In this document: piece after piece, positions 38,747-49,591 of the stretch
How positions within the stretch are numbered: position 1 is the stretch's first letter
How the letters are laid out: each line of letters starts with the position of its first letter
NCBI GenBank assembly: GCA_029339505.1
Contig: JAQISU010000166.1
Coordinates: 3,651,001-3,715,000, forward strand
DNA: 64,000 nt
DNA from: Unio delphinus
Lineage: Eukaryota; Mollusca; Bivalvia; Unionida; Unionidae
Direction of reading: 5' to 3'
The notes under the pieces: model-generated
Databases searched by the model: none
What the model saw: only the letters and a program-made list of their open reading frames with translations
Told to the model about the DNA's origin: nothing
Program-made: the position numbers and the translations under genes

Positions 38747-38750
<4 letters not shown>
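38346..38750. other. Spacer with (GT)n
   Basis: It contains (GT)n at about 38393-38430, not attached to a recognisable SINE. Otherwise unassigned. Confidence 0.55.

Positions 38751-38801
<51 letters not shown>
38751..38801. repeat. (GA)n microsatellite
   Basis: A pure GA run of about 50 bp; no SINE body adjoins it. Confidence 0.95.
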
Positions 38802-38803
<2 letters not shown>

Positions 38804-39456
38804 AATTGTGTCTTGTGTTTTAAACGAAACATCTATGTTTATTATCTGTGGATCTAAATGAGAGTAGCGCCTTTTCTTATCGAAAACCATTCTGTAAAAA
38901 TATGTATCTATTTATTGACTGTAATACTTACTGTTACCAGGGAGTTTATGTATGCCTGTAACTTCCACACGATTAAAATCAGTACATCTGACGGCTAAGC
39001 ACATCAAGGTGTTTGGATGATTTATGCCGGTCAGGGGTTTCACACTCCCTAACACAATTACTACGATACATGAGTCGTCGTGTACGAGTTTGACGTGATA
39101 CTACTTGTCGAGAGCTATTTGCCTTACAAATTCGTCGCATTTTCACTAATAAGTGCACGAATATTATTCAACGAGCAATACGTCGAAAAGTATTATCTTC
39201 GCTTTCACCATATTCATCTTTGTACTGTTGTTTATGCTCTTTATAACTAGTCTTTCTTAAATTAGACCACACTACCCAACATTTAGTGTATTTATAATGC
39301 ACCATAAGCTTTATGTCATCCTTAAAAAACGGTTAGCATGACCAACATATCCCTTAAATTACGCACTCGTTTTTGTTTCTTCTCACTTTGACAATCGAGT
39401 AAAATGTGTGTTGCCTCAAATAATTACCAAATTGTGTGCACAGTGTATGTCTAGTA
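38802..39456. other. Unassigned spacer
   Basis: No supported feature. It forms the left flank of the hAT-like MITE. Confidence 0.45.
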
Positions 39457-39612
39457 CAGCGCTGGTGCAAGGCATTTTGGTGCCCTAGGCGAGATCAGAT
39501 ATCTGGCGCCCCCTTCCACTCACGCCCTTCCCCACCCGCCCATCATGACATAAACCATTAGCCCAGCGCTCTAAGCGATTGCCTAGTTCGCCAAGCGGAA
39601 GCACCGGCCCTG
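39457..39612. mobile_element. hAT-type MITE 1 (156 bp) with 8-bp target duplication
   Basis: The element starts CAGCGCTGGTGCAAGG and ends CGGAAGCACCGGCCCTG, whose reverse complement is CAGGGCCGGTGCTTCCG, so the imperfect terminal inverted repeats share CAGnGCnGGTGC. It is flanked by GTCTAGTA at 39449-39456 and 39613-39620, a perfect 8-bp duplication. An 8-bp duplication plus CAG-type ends with a GC-rich body are hallmarks of hAT elements. It encodes nothing and must have been moved by a transposase from elsewhere. The body contains GCCCTAGGCGAGATC and CGATTGCCTAG, extending the inverted-repeat character inwards. Confidence 0.88.
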
Positions 39613-39754
39613 GTCTAGTAACGTGTGACTTTTAATAAAAGCCATTTGAAATTAATGTTCTAAACCACGTCACTTAAAATGCAATTTCTGGCAGTTTGTT
39701 GGTTCAAGTTCAAATGATATTGTTTTTTTATACAAATTTAACTGACATTGTCCT
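39613..39754. other. Short spacer between MITE and array
   Basis: It starts with the right copy of the MITE target duplication. Nothing else seen. Confidence 0.5.
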
Positions 39755-41290
39755 CTTTTAGAAGTTTAATTGACACTGTCCTCATTTTGAACTTTAATTG
39801 ACATTGCCATCTTTTTAACATTTATTGACATTGTTCTATTTGAAGTTTAATATACATTCTCATCGTTTTGAAGTTTAATTGATATTGTCATCTTTTTTAC
39901 ATTAATTAACATTGTCCTCTTTTGGAAGTTTAATTGACATTATCCTCTTTTTTCTATTTTAATTGACAATGTCCTTTTTTATAAGTTTAATTGCCATTGT
40001 CTTCCTTTGAAGTTTGATTGACATTGTCCTCATTTTGATGTTTAATCAATATTGTCATCTTTTTGACATTAATTGACATTATCCAATATTTGAAGTTTAA
40101 TTTACATTCTCCTCGTTTTGAAGTTAACCTGACATTGTCCTCTTTTGACATTAATTGAATTTGTTCTTTTTCTAGTTTAATTGACATTGACTTCCTTTGA
40201 ATTTCGATTGACATTTGCCTCTGAAGTTTAATTGACATTGTTCTCTTTTTGAAGTTTAATTGACATTGTTCTCTTTTTGAAGTTTAATTTGCCTCTGAAG
40301 TTTAATTGACATTGTTCTCTTTTTGAAGTTTAATTGACATTGTTCTCTTTTTGAAGTTTAATTGACATTGTCCTCATCTTGATGTTTAATCGATATTGTC
40401 CTTCGTTTGAAGTTTTTTGACATTGTCCTCTTTTTGAAGTTTAATTGATATTGTACTCGTTTTGAAGTTTAATTGACATGGTCTTCTTTTATAATTTATT
40501 TGAGGTTGTCCTTTTTAAGGAAGTTTAATTGACCTTGTCCTATTTTAAAGTTTAATTGACATTGTAATCTTTTTGAAGTTTGATTGATATTGTCCTCTTT
40601 GGTTGTTTAATTGACAGTGTCCTAATTTTGAAGTTTAATTGATATTGTCCTTCTTTTAATGTTTAATTGACATTGTCTTCTTTTATAAGGTAATAGACAT
40701 TGTCCTCTTTGGAATTTTTTTTGACATTGTCCTATTTTTCTAGTTTAATTGACATTATCTTCCGTTGAAGTTTGATTGACATTTGCCTCTGTTTTCAAGT
40801 TTAATTGACATTGTTCTCTTTTTGATGTTTAATCGATATGTTCCTTTCTTTGAAGTTTTGTTGACATTGTCCTCTTTTCCAAGTTTAATTGATATTGAAT
40901 TCGTTTTGAAGTTTAATTGACATTGTCCTCTTTTTGAAGTTTAATTTACAGTGTCTTTTTTAAGTTTAATTGACATTGTAATCATTTTGAAGTTTGATTG
41001 GTATTGTCCTCTTCGGTTGTTTAATTGACAGAGTCCTTTTTTGAAAATTAATTGATATTGTCCTCTTTGGTTAATTAAATGACATTGTAATCTTTTTGAA
41101 GTTTGTTTGATATTTTCCTCTTAGGATGTTTAATTGGCATTGTCCTTCTTTTAAGTTTAAAGGACATTGTCGTCTTTGTTAAGTTTAATTGATATTGTCC
41201 TTCGTGTGAAGTTCAAATGATATTGTCCACTTCTTTCATTAAATTTATTTTGTCTATCATCTTCATTTGGAAGCTTAATTTATATTGACA
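39755..41290. repeat. ~30-bp minisatellite
   Basis: About 50 units of 27-32 bp: GAAGTTTAATTGACATTG + TCCTCTTTTT. It is markedly heterogeneous, with frequent 1-2-bp length changes and substitutions, implying an older or less homogenised array than those with fixed periods. The minus-strand 83-codon frame (39987-40238) is a repeat by-product. Confidence 0.95.
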
Positions 41291-42977
41291 TCTTTCAAAA
41301 TTAAACCTAATAAGAGTCATCCTGATGTCGACACAGGCACTCGGTCAGCAAGCATTACGCTAGACGCTATTTCTGAATATAACTTGTTGACTCTGTTCAA
41401 AGAAATATTTTGAAGCAAAGGTGAATCTAAATGATTTTACAGTGGTGGACAAACTTACTATTAAAAAAATTGTTGACTGATCATTTTTAAGTTTACCCGT
41501 TTGTCCTACCTGAATACTTCCGCTCCATTTTATGACTATATTATTTCGTTATTGGCTATGGAATCTATCATTTGTGGAGCATGTGACATTACGATAAATC
41601 CTAGTTAATGTGAATCTATTGAGATTACCATAAATCAGAATGCATGCGAATCTGTTTACTCCTTTCAATAACCATCGATTGTTGCATAGTGCTTAAAGAG
41701 TAGGAGATAAACCAATAAGGAGCTCTTTTGTATTCTAAAAAGAAAATGTTAATAACAACAATGCTCGATAAATTCTAAAACTGACGAGAACAATGAGGTG
41801 AGGAAAAATGAAGATAAGAAGATGAGCAAGAGTTTCATTGTCTTGCAAAATCAATCAACACATTACCATTTCAAAATCACGAACGAAGCATCGTCATTAT
41901 CTTAGATGGTTAACAATCACATGTTGATTACCAATATTCTTGAGTAGATTGCTAATAATACCTAGTAAATTGTTCATGATCTCGGGGTTCCTTGCAAATT
42001 TTCACATGTTGATCGTCACATGTAGATTGCTAATAGTCTAAAGGAGATTGCTAATCTCAAGTAGCCTAATGTTTGTTGTTAATATCATGTAGCCCTAATA
42101 AATGTAGATAATCTCAGGTAACCCTAATAAATGTAGATAATCTCAGGTAGCCCTAATGCTTGTAGCTCTTATAATTATCCCGAATCAGATTAGTGTAAGT
42201 GAATTTATCCTCGTTAGTGTTAAACTTAAAGAAAACAATTAAAATATATTCCAATATTAGAAAAAAAAACGAGATGTTAATCTCTATGCGCGATATTCAA
42301 CTGAGATAATGCACGCAAAATTATTGTCTCGATGAAACACGCAGAACGAATAGTAATAACACGCCTAATATACATTTCCATTTAAGGTTTTAACTTGTGT
42401 TCGTCATTTTTATGTGGATCTGTATTAGATTATTTGTGTGTTTATATATTTATCTGAAATATGAGGGAAAGCAAACTTGTAAAAAAGCCATTAAACATTA
42501 CAGTCAAGTTATAAGTATTTTTTCTGATATGTATATACAATGTTTGTAAACGTACATGAAAATCTTATCGGAAGACATACATCAGAACCTAAATGTCTTT
42601 TTTTCTCTCCATTGTTTCCCACTTAAAGATAGAAGTCTATGAACCTTATCTCGCCATCAGCATAAAAGGTAATTTATGATAAATGTTTCTCCACTTAAAT
42701 AACAATGTATATAAAAATTTCTAACCGTCAGGTATACCTTATCTCTAACTCTTGCATGCATGTCAATTTCATGGTACACATATTATAGAAATGTTATTAA
42801 AATGGAGAAAGTTTGAAAAATTACATGCCCCATATGCACATCAACAAGATTCCTTTTTACGCCCCCCCCCCCCTCTGAAACCCAAGTTTTCTGGCGCCCG
42901 GGGACATCTGCCCCCCCCCCTCCGCTTTCAACTTCGAATAGCAGCTTATCTAAAAAAACGTTTTGATTTAGGAAAAA
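41291..42977. other. Unassigned AT-rich DNA with a small repeat and C-runs
   Basis: At about 42060-42160 a 30-bp block (GTAGCCCTAATAAATGTAG ATAATCTCAG type) repeats about three times. C homopolymers lie at 42863-42875 and 42911-42920. No gene supported. Confidence 0.5.
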
Positions 42978-43012
42978 TGGTCACCTGTCTTTGATGTAAC
43001 GGTGTGTGTGTG

Positions 43013-43057
<45 letters not shown>

Positions 43058-43131
43058 TTTTGATTTTATCTTGGTCACCTGTCTTTGATGTAACGGTGTG
43101 TGTGTGTGTGTGTGTGATTTTGATTTTATCT
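42978..43131. repeat. Tandem duplication of a (GT)n tract with its flank
   Basis: The block TGGTCACCTGTCTTTGATGT + AACG + (GT)n + GATTTTGATTTTATCT starts at 42978 and again at 43072 (94-bp spacing). The first copy's GT tract (43002-43056, one GC interruption) is much longer than the second's (43096-43114). The second copy leads into the SINE body, so part of the SINE end was duplicated together with its tail and upstream flank. Confidence 0.9.
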
Positions 43132-43395
43132 TTAACAATATTTCGTTCTTATCACTACGATAACTGCAGTTTGACAGTTTATAGTGATGTCTAGCACACG
43201 GGCGTCATGCTGCAAACATGTACCATCACATTATCCTGACACCAGGCCGACCAGTCATTACATTAATCTCTTAATGTCCCTTAATGCTGAGTACGTAGCA
43301 AGGCAGCTGTTAGTACAATTGGTATGATCCGGACGGGGTACTAACCCGCGACCTTCGAGGCGGACTCTCTAACCATTTAGGCCACCGGAGCGTTG
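43115..43395 (-). mobile_element. tRNA-derived SINE, family 1, copy 6 (with complete tRNA head)
   Basis: Read on the minus strand from 43395: CGCTCCGGTGGCCTAAATGG and TTAGAGAGTCCGCCTCGAAG form the head, with a B-box-like GGGTTAGTACCCC, then ATCATACC, the body, and a (CA)n tail (GT on the plus strand). The outer end is five bases from the target site of the pogo-like element. A near-complete copy. Confidence 0.9.
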
Positions 43396-43553
43396 TAATT
43401 ACCGTATTTTCGCGCATATATCCCGCACACGCAGATAATCCGCACCCTCATATAGCCCGCGGGTTTTGGGGTTTTGTGTAAAAAATCGTTGGCATAACCC
43501 GCACCTTTGTATAACCCGCAACCATAGATATATTTATACAGCTACAATCGGAA

Positions 43554-43862
43554 ATGAAATCAATTACAGGATCACGGGGCTTCGCTGATGTAGCAAACTG
43601 CGATTCTGTTTTCCGTTTTGGTGACAAAATATACCATTTGGTGATATTTGTGGCGACACCAATTTTGGCTGATAAAAACCGTATATACAGTCTTGCGTTT
43701 GGAGTAGAGAAAATCAAAGGCACCATGACAGGAAACAATGTACTGGATTATATTGTTAAAATAACAAGTCCTTGTCTCATACTGGCAAACCACACTAACA
43801 GTGCACTGTTATATCATAATCCGCTAATGATGATATCTGGCCTTATTACTTTATGCAACTGA
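43554..43862 (+). CDS. Unrecognised 102-codon frame inside the pogo-like element
   Basis: It starts with an ATG-initiated MKSITGSRGFADVANC and stays open for 102 codons. I recognise no domain, and an overlapping minus-strand frame is nearly as long (43448-43738), so chance is plausible. If the autonomous element is known it may correspond to 5' untranslated or accessory sequence. A second unrecognised frame is at 43947-44201 (84 codons, starting MEEEKIRLLTLQRE). Confidence 0.2.
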   Translation: MKSITGSRGFADVANCDSVFRFGDKIYHLVIFVATPILADKNRIYSLAFGVEKIKGTMTGNNVLDYIVKITSPCLILANHTNSALLYHNPLMMISGLITLCN

Positions 43863-44312
43863 CTAGTCAAATCCAAATCCGCAGAAGGCGAAAACGTAAA
43901 ATGAGTACAGTCAAGCAGATGACACTAATTTAAAAACAAATACCAGATGGAAGAAGAAAAAATACGTTTGCTGACACTTCAAAGAGAACTGATTACCTTT
44001 GAAGCACTGATATATACTAAACAAATAAAACAAATCTGTTTCAATGTTCTACAATTATCTGAAGTTGCCGCAGCAATAACAAACAGGTATTTGTTTCACC
44101 CTTCAACTGGAGCCTTTAGCGGCGCCATCATCAAAGTAAGCCGACAACCTTTGCTCAATAAAAGTCAGGAAAAACACGGTACACAGTGCTTGTGTGCGTA
44201 GGAGCTGTGCCTCAACTACAGGCTACATAAACACGGACATTTTGAAATAATCTTGTATTCTTGTGAAGTGTAGATTCGAGTTTAAATAATTTCTTTCTGT
44301 TTAAGTTAAAAA

Positions 44313-44555
44313 ATGCCGAAACGAAAGTCTTACACAGCCGACTTCAAGCTAACTGCCATTGCGTATGCTGAAGTGCATGGCAATAGAGCCACAGGCACAA
44401 AATTTGATATTGATGAGAGTGTAATCCGAGGTTGGAGAAAAGAAAAAGGAACGTTGGAGAAGATGAATCCACGAAAACGTGCTCGTCGCGGACCTAAAGC
44501 AAAGTGGCCTCACCTTGAAGCTGACCTGAAGCAGTGGATCGTGGCCCAGCGGTAA
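44313..44555 (+). CDS. Truncated pogo-type transposase: N-terminal Brinker/CENP-B-like helix-turn-helix
   Basis: An 80-residue frame. MPKRKSYTADFKLTAIAYAE starts a basic helix-turn-helix region of about residues 1-55 with the family's KxxYTxDFKLxxIxYA, then IRGWRKEK as the recognition helix end, followed by RKRARRGPKAKWPHLEADL, a conserved linker of pogo/POGK-like proteins. It would bind the terminal repeats. The second helix-turn-helix and the DDE domain are missing. The stop codon lies within CGGTAAAAT, which looks like a 5' splice donor (G|GTAAAA), so the frame may originally have been spliced to a downstream exon that has been deleted. The start is supported by the basic N-terminus. Confidence 0.8.
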   Translation: MPKRKSYTADFKLTAIAYAEVHGNRATGTKFDIDESVIRGWRKEKGTLEKMNPRKRARRGPKAKWPHLEADLKQWIVAQR

Positions 44556-44888
44556 AATTAGGTACCGTAGTTATTTCGATTGAAAACAGAAAATATTGAT
44601 TATGAAAACGTGACGGATACGAAATTTTAAGTTTTTATCCTGAAATTTTGATTTAGTCCCGATACCGTAGGTTGTAAAGTCACCGTAGTAGCCATAATAT
44701 CCAACCCTAGCAAAACAAAACTAGAACAATATATGTTATGTAGTTACGTTTTTCGAACAATATGTTGAAATATCATCATGTGTAAAAAAAATTGTGATAT
44801 AGCCCGCACCCTTATATAACCCGCACCCCCCCTGCGGGGTTTGTAAAATCTGGTATAATCCGCGGGATATATGCGCGAAAATACGGTA

Positions 44889-46490
44889 TATATTGAAGAC
44901 ATCTATGGAAATGACATGGAAAATGACAACAGCAATCTCTGAATCATTTTCAGATTGTAAGCCTTTATTTTATACAAATCACTGACGTTTCTTTTCTTAT
45001 GCAAGTGATTTTCAACTTTCCAGAAATTCTCCAAGGCTATAACCCCCTTTACAAGAGATACTCTACTCAAGCCACGTGTTTCGAGATACTCTACTCAAGC
45101 CACGTGTTTCGAGATACTCTACTCAAGCCACGTGTTTCTGATGTTACTGCATATATTTCTACTCAATTTTGTCTCCTTCATGTCTCCGCCAGCTCTTCCT
45201 CTTTTCCTACTACTGATATGGCCTCGCACAGGGTTGATATTCACAGCACACGTAGGCAGAATGATATGCATGGAAAGAAACGACATATTTAAAATACAAT
45301 GAAATTTCCTTTATATTTTCTTCTTCACCTCCCTATTTCCTGTTTAAAGCCGGATAAAAAGTATTTTAGGGGCGATGTCTAGCGGAAGACGATGACACGA
45401 TTACTATTGAGATATTCTTCTACATCAGAAACACCTAATCACATTTCGAAGGAAGCAGGCACTTACTATGAGTATATTTTTGGTGAATTTTTTTTTAATG
45501 TGAACACACCCTTACAATAATAACATGTTTTATTTGCTGTTTATAGTAACATAATATGCCTGTTGATTTTCAGAAAGACACCAAAATAGATTATTCCATT
45601 TACAAGGTTGTATTTTAATATCGGTATGTACCATCAACTGCTACTATTACAATTTGTACTTTCGATTGTCCGTCAGGGCATGTGTAAAAAAAATGGCATT
45701 GAATTAATACGTAAGTGATTTACGGATAATATATCAAGGAATCAGTGACGTTTTATTCGGGTCTTCTAATACAACTTCTACATCAAAGAAGTGAGCTTGC
45801 TAATCCGTTAAAACGGTGACGGGGGAATCATTTACTTTTCTGATTTATAGTAAGGGATGGACATGGTTGGAGTAGGGTTTTCAAAACAATACTAAGACCT
45901 GATGACTTGAGGTATTATAGCTACTGAGCGACCTTTGACCTCAAATACCAGTTGTCCAGTGACCGTCGTACAAAGAAAATGTCAAATCTTTTGACCCGTT
46001 CTGATCAGCTCTAAAGGTTCCAGAAAGATAAATAAATAACTACCTTAATTGCTGGCCGTAATGCAGGAGAGGTTCGTGACTTTTATGACTGGTTACTAAG
46101 ATGTTTTGAAAGGAATCCCTAATGCCACGTGATGAGCGGAGTTATTCCAAATTATTGCAGAAAAGTGTTATCGCCTAGTTAACTTCAATTTACCTGCAGC
46201 CTTTGTTAGAAGGTTGTTATTAATTCTTGAAAGAGAGCGGTATTAATTACATATCTCTAACTCAGCAATGTAATGCGTTGCTGATCAAAACTTGAATGCT
46301 AATAAATTGTTAGCGAGACATTTTACGCTTGTTAAAGCGGTAAAGAGGGTTGGTTTTATTGGAGAGTTCATATTCGATAGTTTTATGTAATTATATCTTC
46401 ATACAGATGAGCCTGTACAAATGTTCGCTTGGTCAGTCTTGTTAACGTGCTTTGTTCACACCTTCAGTGAAATAGTGATATCTAACTCAA
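44889..46490. other. Unassigned DNA with a 28-bp triplication
   Basis: At 45055-45137 GAGATACTCTACTCAAGCCA + CGTGTTTC is present three times in near-perfect tandem. The 97-codon plus frame over it (44999-45292) is not recognised. No other feature. Confidence 0.55.

Positions 46491-46491
<1 letters not shown>

Positions 46492-46538
<47 letters not shown>
46492..46538. repeat. (TA)n microsatellite
   Basis: A 47-bp TA run. Confidence 0.95.
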
Positions 46539-46540
<2 letters not shown>

Positions 46541-48345
46541 AAATTTCATACAACCAGACATGAAAACGATGGCAAAGCTGTATGAATTTTGATTTCGCAT
46601 TTAAACATTCCATATATTGTTTGTTTTCTCCTTTAAAAGCTCCAGAAAACTGCTAGGGCGTTTAATGAATATAGACAACGAAATTTGAATTCATTTCATC
46701 TGGATTTTAAATATTTAAAATAGACCACCCATCTTAATGTTGAATCAGTGATTATTTATCAATCCAATATCGATCAGAGATAGTGCTATAAGTTGTTTGG
46801 ATGTATCTCTTTGCCGGCAGCGCATAAGAACCTTTCACAGCCATTGTGCTATACGACCTCAACGCTATTAAATTGCTGTATAAAAAGAAAAATTTCGTCA
46901 ATATCCATTCCATCTTTGGCGAGGAAATCATATAAAATGTCTCGCAGCTGTCCTCCAGTAAACGCTAAAAATGAACGAGTAAGAATGTATATATCATGTC
47001 CAATCCTTTTCACCCGAGGCATGTAATTCCAAATATGTCCCTGTTTCCGTTAATGAGACGGACGTCAGCACTCTATGGGCGCGTTGAAATACTAATCCAC
47101 ATTTCGTAGGCTTACGATCATAGAGGCTTGACTAATTTATAATTAGTGCATATTATGACTGACATAATTTCATTTTGAGTTTCGCAGTGAGACCCTTCGG
47201 GCAATTTCATATAAGAATTATTTCTTTTCATCCACTTACTAAAATCAATATTACAGTGTTACAGACGGTTTGGTCACCTGTCAGTCGAGTTAAAATTGAT
47301 TTCATTTGTACTAACTAATAACTGACAATTTTTATTATTTAGTTCATTCCAGTAGGTTAAGCTTTCTCCTTCCGTCTAACATATTATTTTCTATTATCAG
47401 TATTTGCCTAGCTTTCTGATTGAAATGCATGACTTTCTATTAACATTGCTTGTCTAATATTGTGAATTACGGTAGTAACACGACTTTCTGTTGCATGTAT
47501 TTTTCTTAAACTTTTCATTTACACACACGACTTTCTGTTAATAGTATATGTGTAACATTTTTTACTTAGAAACATGACTTTCAATTACCAGTATTAGATG
47601 AATTTACCACAAGGACTGGGCTATTTGAATTTCAAAACAGGAAATCAGTCAACGCTGTTGGCTTTGGAATGTCAGGCAGTCAAATATATTTAGAGAATTG
47701 TTTCTACTGCTCAAGGGTAATTAATTGGTTGTCAGAATTTAATGCCTGTGAATGACATCTAGCACATTGAATGGTAACATGGCACTGTAATGAAAAAATA
47801 TTAATAAAAATGGTGATCCACTTTGGCAAAAATGTAAAACAAAAAGCTCTTAAATATTCGCATGAATCAGTTACATATCTTATTGAACTGAGCATTTTCT
47901 TAATATTTTTGTTAAGCGATTTTTAGCTTGATTCTATTGTTAACACGATCTTTTAGATGACTTTATTTTCTGATTATTTGGGCAAAGAAATTGGAAATTT
48001 ATTACACACGTGATTAAGGGTTTTTATTCAATATTTAATTGTCAACAATACACTATTATCTTTTTTTGGACACTGTCTGAGAAGTATTATCTTTAAAATT
48101 AAACAGTAGTTTTAGACAATATCAGAACAACATTAGCCTTTAAATATAAACAAATATAAACATTATTTTGTTGAATCTCAGAATAGTTTTATTAGATGTG
48201 TACGAATGGATGAACGTATATTCCACACTGTACCAAGCAATGTGTCTATTGGTATTATTGACAGCACTAGTTACTATGGAAGCAGGGATCATCCGTTCAA
48301 CAATTTACTTCGGTTTTATATTCCGTCAGCGATCTGAAAATACTG
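46539..48345. other. Unassigned AT-rich DNA with weak ~57-bp repetition
   Basis: At 47375-47610 the motif ACGACTTTCTGTTA or ATGACTTTCTATTA recurs every 55-60 bp, about four times, in a strongly diverged array. A 77-codon plus frame at 46793-47026 is not recognised. Confidence 0.45.
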
Positions 48346-48346
48346 A

Positions 48347-48349
48347 CAG

Positions 48350-48435
<86 letters not shown>

Positions 48436-48436
48436 G
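48347..48436. repeat. Compound (TTA)n(TTG)n trinucleotide repeat
   Basis: About 18 ATT units pass into about 11 GTT units. The 104-codon frame across it reads poly-Tyr then poly-Cys and is not a gene. Confidence 0.97.
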
Positions 48437-48811
48437 CTTGTATTCTATCTTGGTCACACTAACATCCAATATGTACGTGTGACCAAGTACTTGTGTGGCA
48501 CTGACTGCTAGACAGACCACCACCTCATCATCACCATGCTCAACATCCGCATTCAGCCCAAAATATGCCATCAGTGAAATAAGGCTTCTAAACGACTAAC
48601 AATCACCGAGCTGAAATGCACCAGTATCAAACAGTCTCTCTTGTATGCCCTGGAAGAAAGTCTGAAATCCACCCCTCTGGACAATCCATTTGTGGAGACC
48701 GACTGGGCGGCATTCAGAGAACTGGTCTACAGCACTGCTTTGGAAATCCCAGGACCCTAAACCAGAAAGCACCAAGACTGGTTTGATGGAAACTGCGACG
48801 AAATTAAGCCG

Positions 48812-49591
48812 TTGCTTGATGAAAAACACCACCTCCTTCAAACTTACCTCAACAACCCCAAGTCAACCTCTAGGAAAGATGCGTACAACAATATACCCAG
48901 AACTGTCCAGCATAAACTCCGTCAGATGCGAGACACATGGCTGAGCAACAAAGCTGATGATATCCCGTGCTACGCAGACCATCATGACATGAAGAACTTC
49001 TACAATGCCCTGAAAGAAGTGTATGGGCCTACATCTTCTTACATAGTGTTTGCTGCGAGGCAGCTACACGAGAAACGCCAAGAGCAAAACGCCAACCTTT
49101 TCTCCATCTACGTCAACTTGACAAAGGCCTTTGATATTGTCAGCAGAGAAGGCTTGTGGATGGTTGTTGTTGTTACGTTCACGCCATTTTTTCAGCACAC
49201 AGTAGACTATACATGGCGGGCAGTATTAATGGTGGAAGAAGAACCGGGGAAACCCCTAGAAAGAACCACCGACCCACGTAAAGCTACTGGCAAGCTCTCT
49301 CACATACCCACATTGACCGAGTCTGAGACTCGAACCCACGCAGACAGAGGTGAGATGGCAGCGATCCGTAACGGAGAGCGCTTTAGACCACTCCGCGACT
49401 CAGGTCCCCTCTTGTGGAACGTAATGGCCAAGCACGGATGCCCTAGAAAATTTATATTCATGGTGCAGCATTTACAAGACGGCATGCAGGCACGTGTCCA
49501 GGACAGTGGAGAGACATCTGAGCCAGCGTACCTTTCGGCGTGTATGCCAACGTCTGGAATAGAAGAGGCATCAACATCCAGACCAAACTAA
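48812..49591 (+). pseudogene. Chimeric frame: LINE RT pieces plus read-through SINE
   Basis: This 259-codon frame is a mosaic rather than a protein. Residues about 1-71 are the LINE's pre-RT region ending KEVYGPTSS. Residues from about 73 jump straight to VFAARQLHEKRQEQNANLFS and motif A (YVNLTKAFDIVSREGLW), so the fingers region is deleted. The motif A aspartate normally at the third position of YVDLTKAFD is Asn here, removing a catalytic residue. Residues about 117-200 are translated antisense SINE. The LINE then resumes at NVMAKHGCPRKF. The open frame across the junctions is accidental. Confidence 0.85.
49161..49410 (-). mobile_element. SINE family 2, copy 2 (full length, 8-bp target duplication)
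   Basis: A 250-bp insertion flanked by CTTGTGGA at 49153-49160 and 49411-49418. On the minus strand it begins with a tRNA-like head: CCTGAGTCGCGGAGTGGTCT with the A box, GTGGGTTCGAGTCTCAG with the B box about 60 bp away, fitting a long-variable-arm (Leu/Ser-type) tRNA. The body contains GTGGGTATGTGAGAG, a GGTTTCCCCGGTTC segment and CGCCATGTATAGTC, and the end is a short run of TAACAACAACAA. It shares no sequence with family 1. Confidence 0.88.

Larger units (their letters stand above)
43402..44886 (+). mobile_element. pogo/Tigger-like DNA transposon, internally deleted, with perfect 25-bp terminal inverted repeats
   Basis: A 1,485-bp element bounded by TA dinucleotides (43400-43401 and 44887-44888). 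Its first 25 bases (43402-43426, starting CCGTATTTTCGCGCATA) are the exact reverse complement of its last 25 (44862-44886). Subterminal regions carry several copies of AACCCGC or GCCCGC motifs in both orientations (43425-43525 and 44795-44865), likely transposase-binding repeats. It encodes a DNA-binding fragment at 44313-44555, but only 331 bp remain after it, far too little for the DDE catalytic domain of a pogo transposase. Perfect ends suggest recent mobilisation in trans. Confidence 0.88.

Noticed and set aside
42860..42925. GC-rich C-run segment considered as a third hAT-like MITE
   Set aside because: TCTGGCGCCC is shared with MITE 1, but I found neither terminal repeats nor a target duplication.
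48168..48482. 104-codon frame with a poly-Tyr/poly-Cys stretch
   Set aside because: It runs through the (TTA)n(TTG)n microsatellite; flanking residues are unrecognisable.
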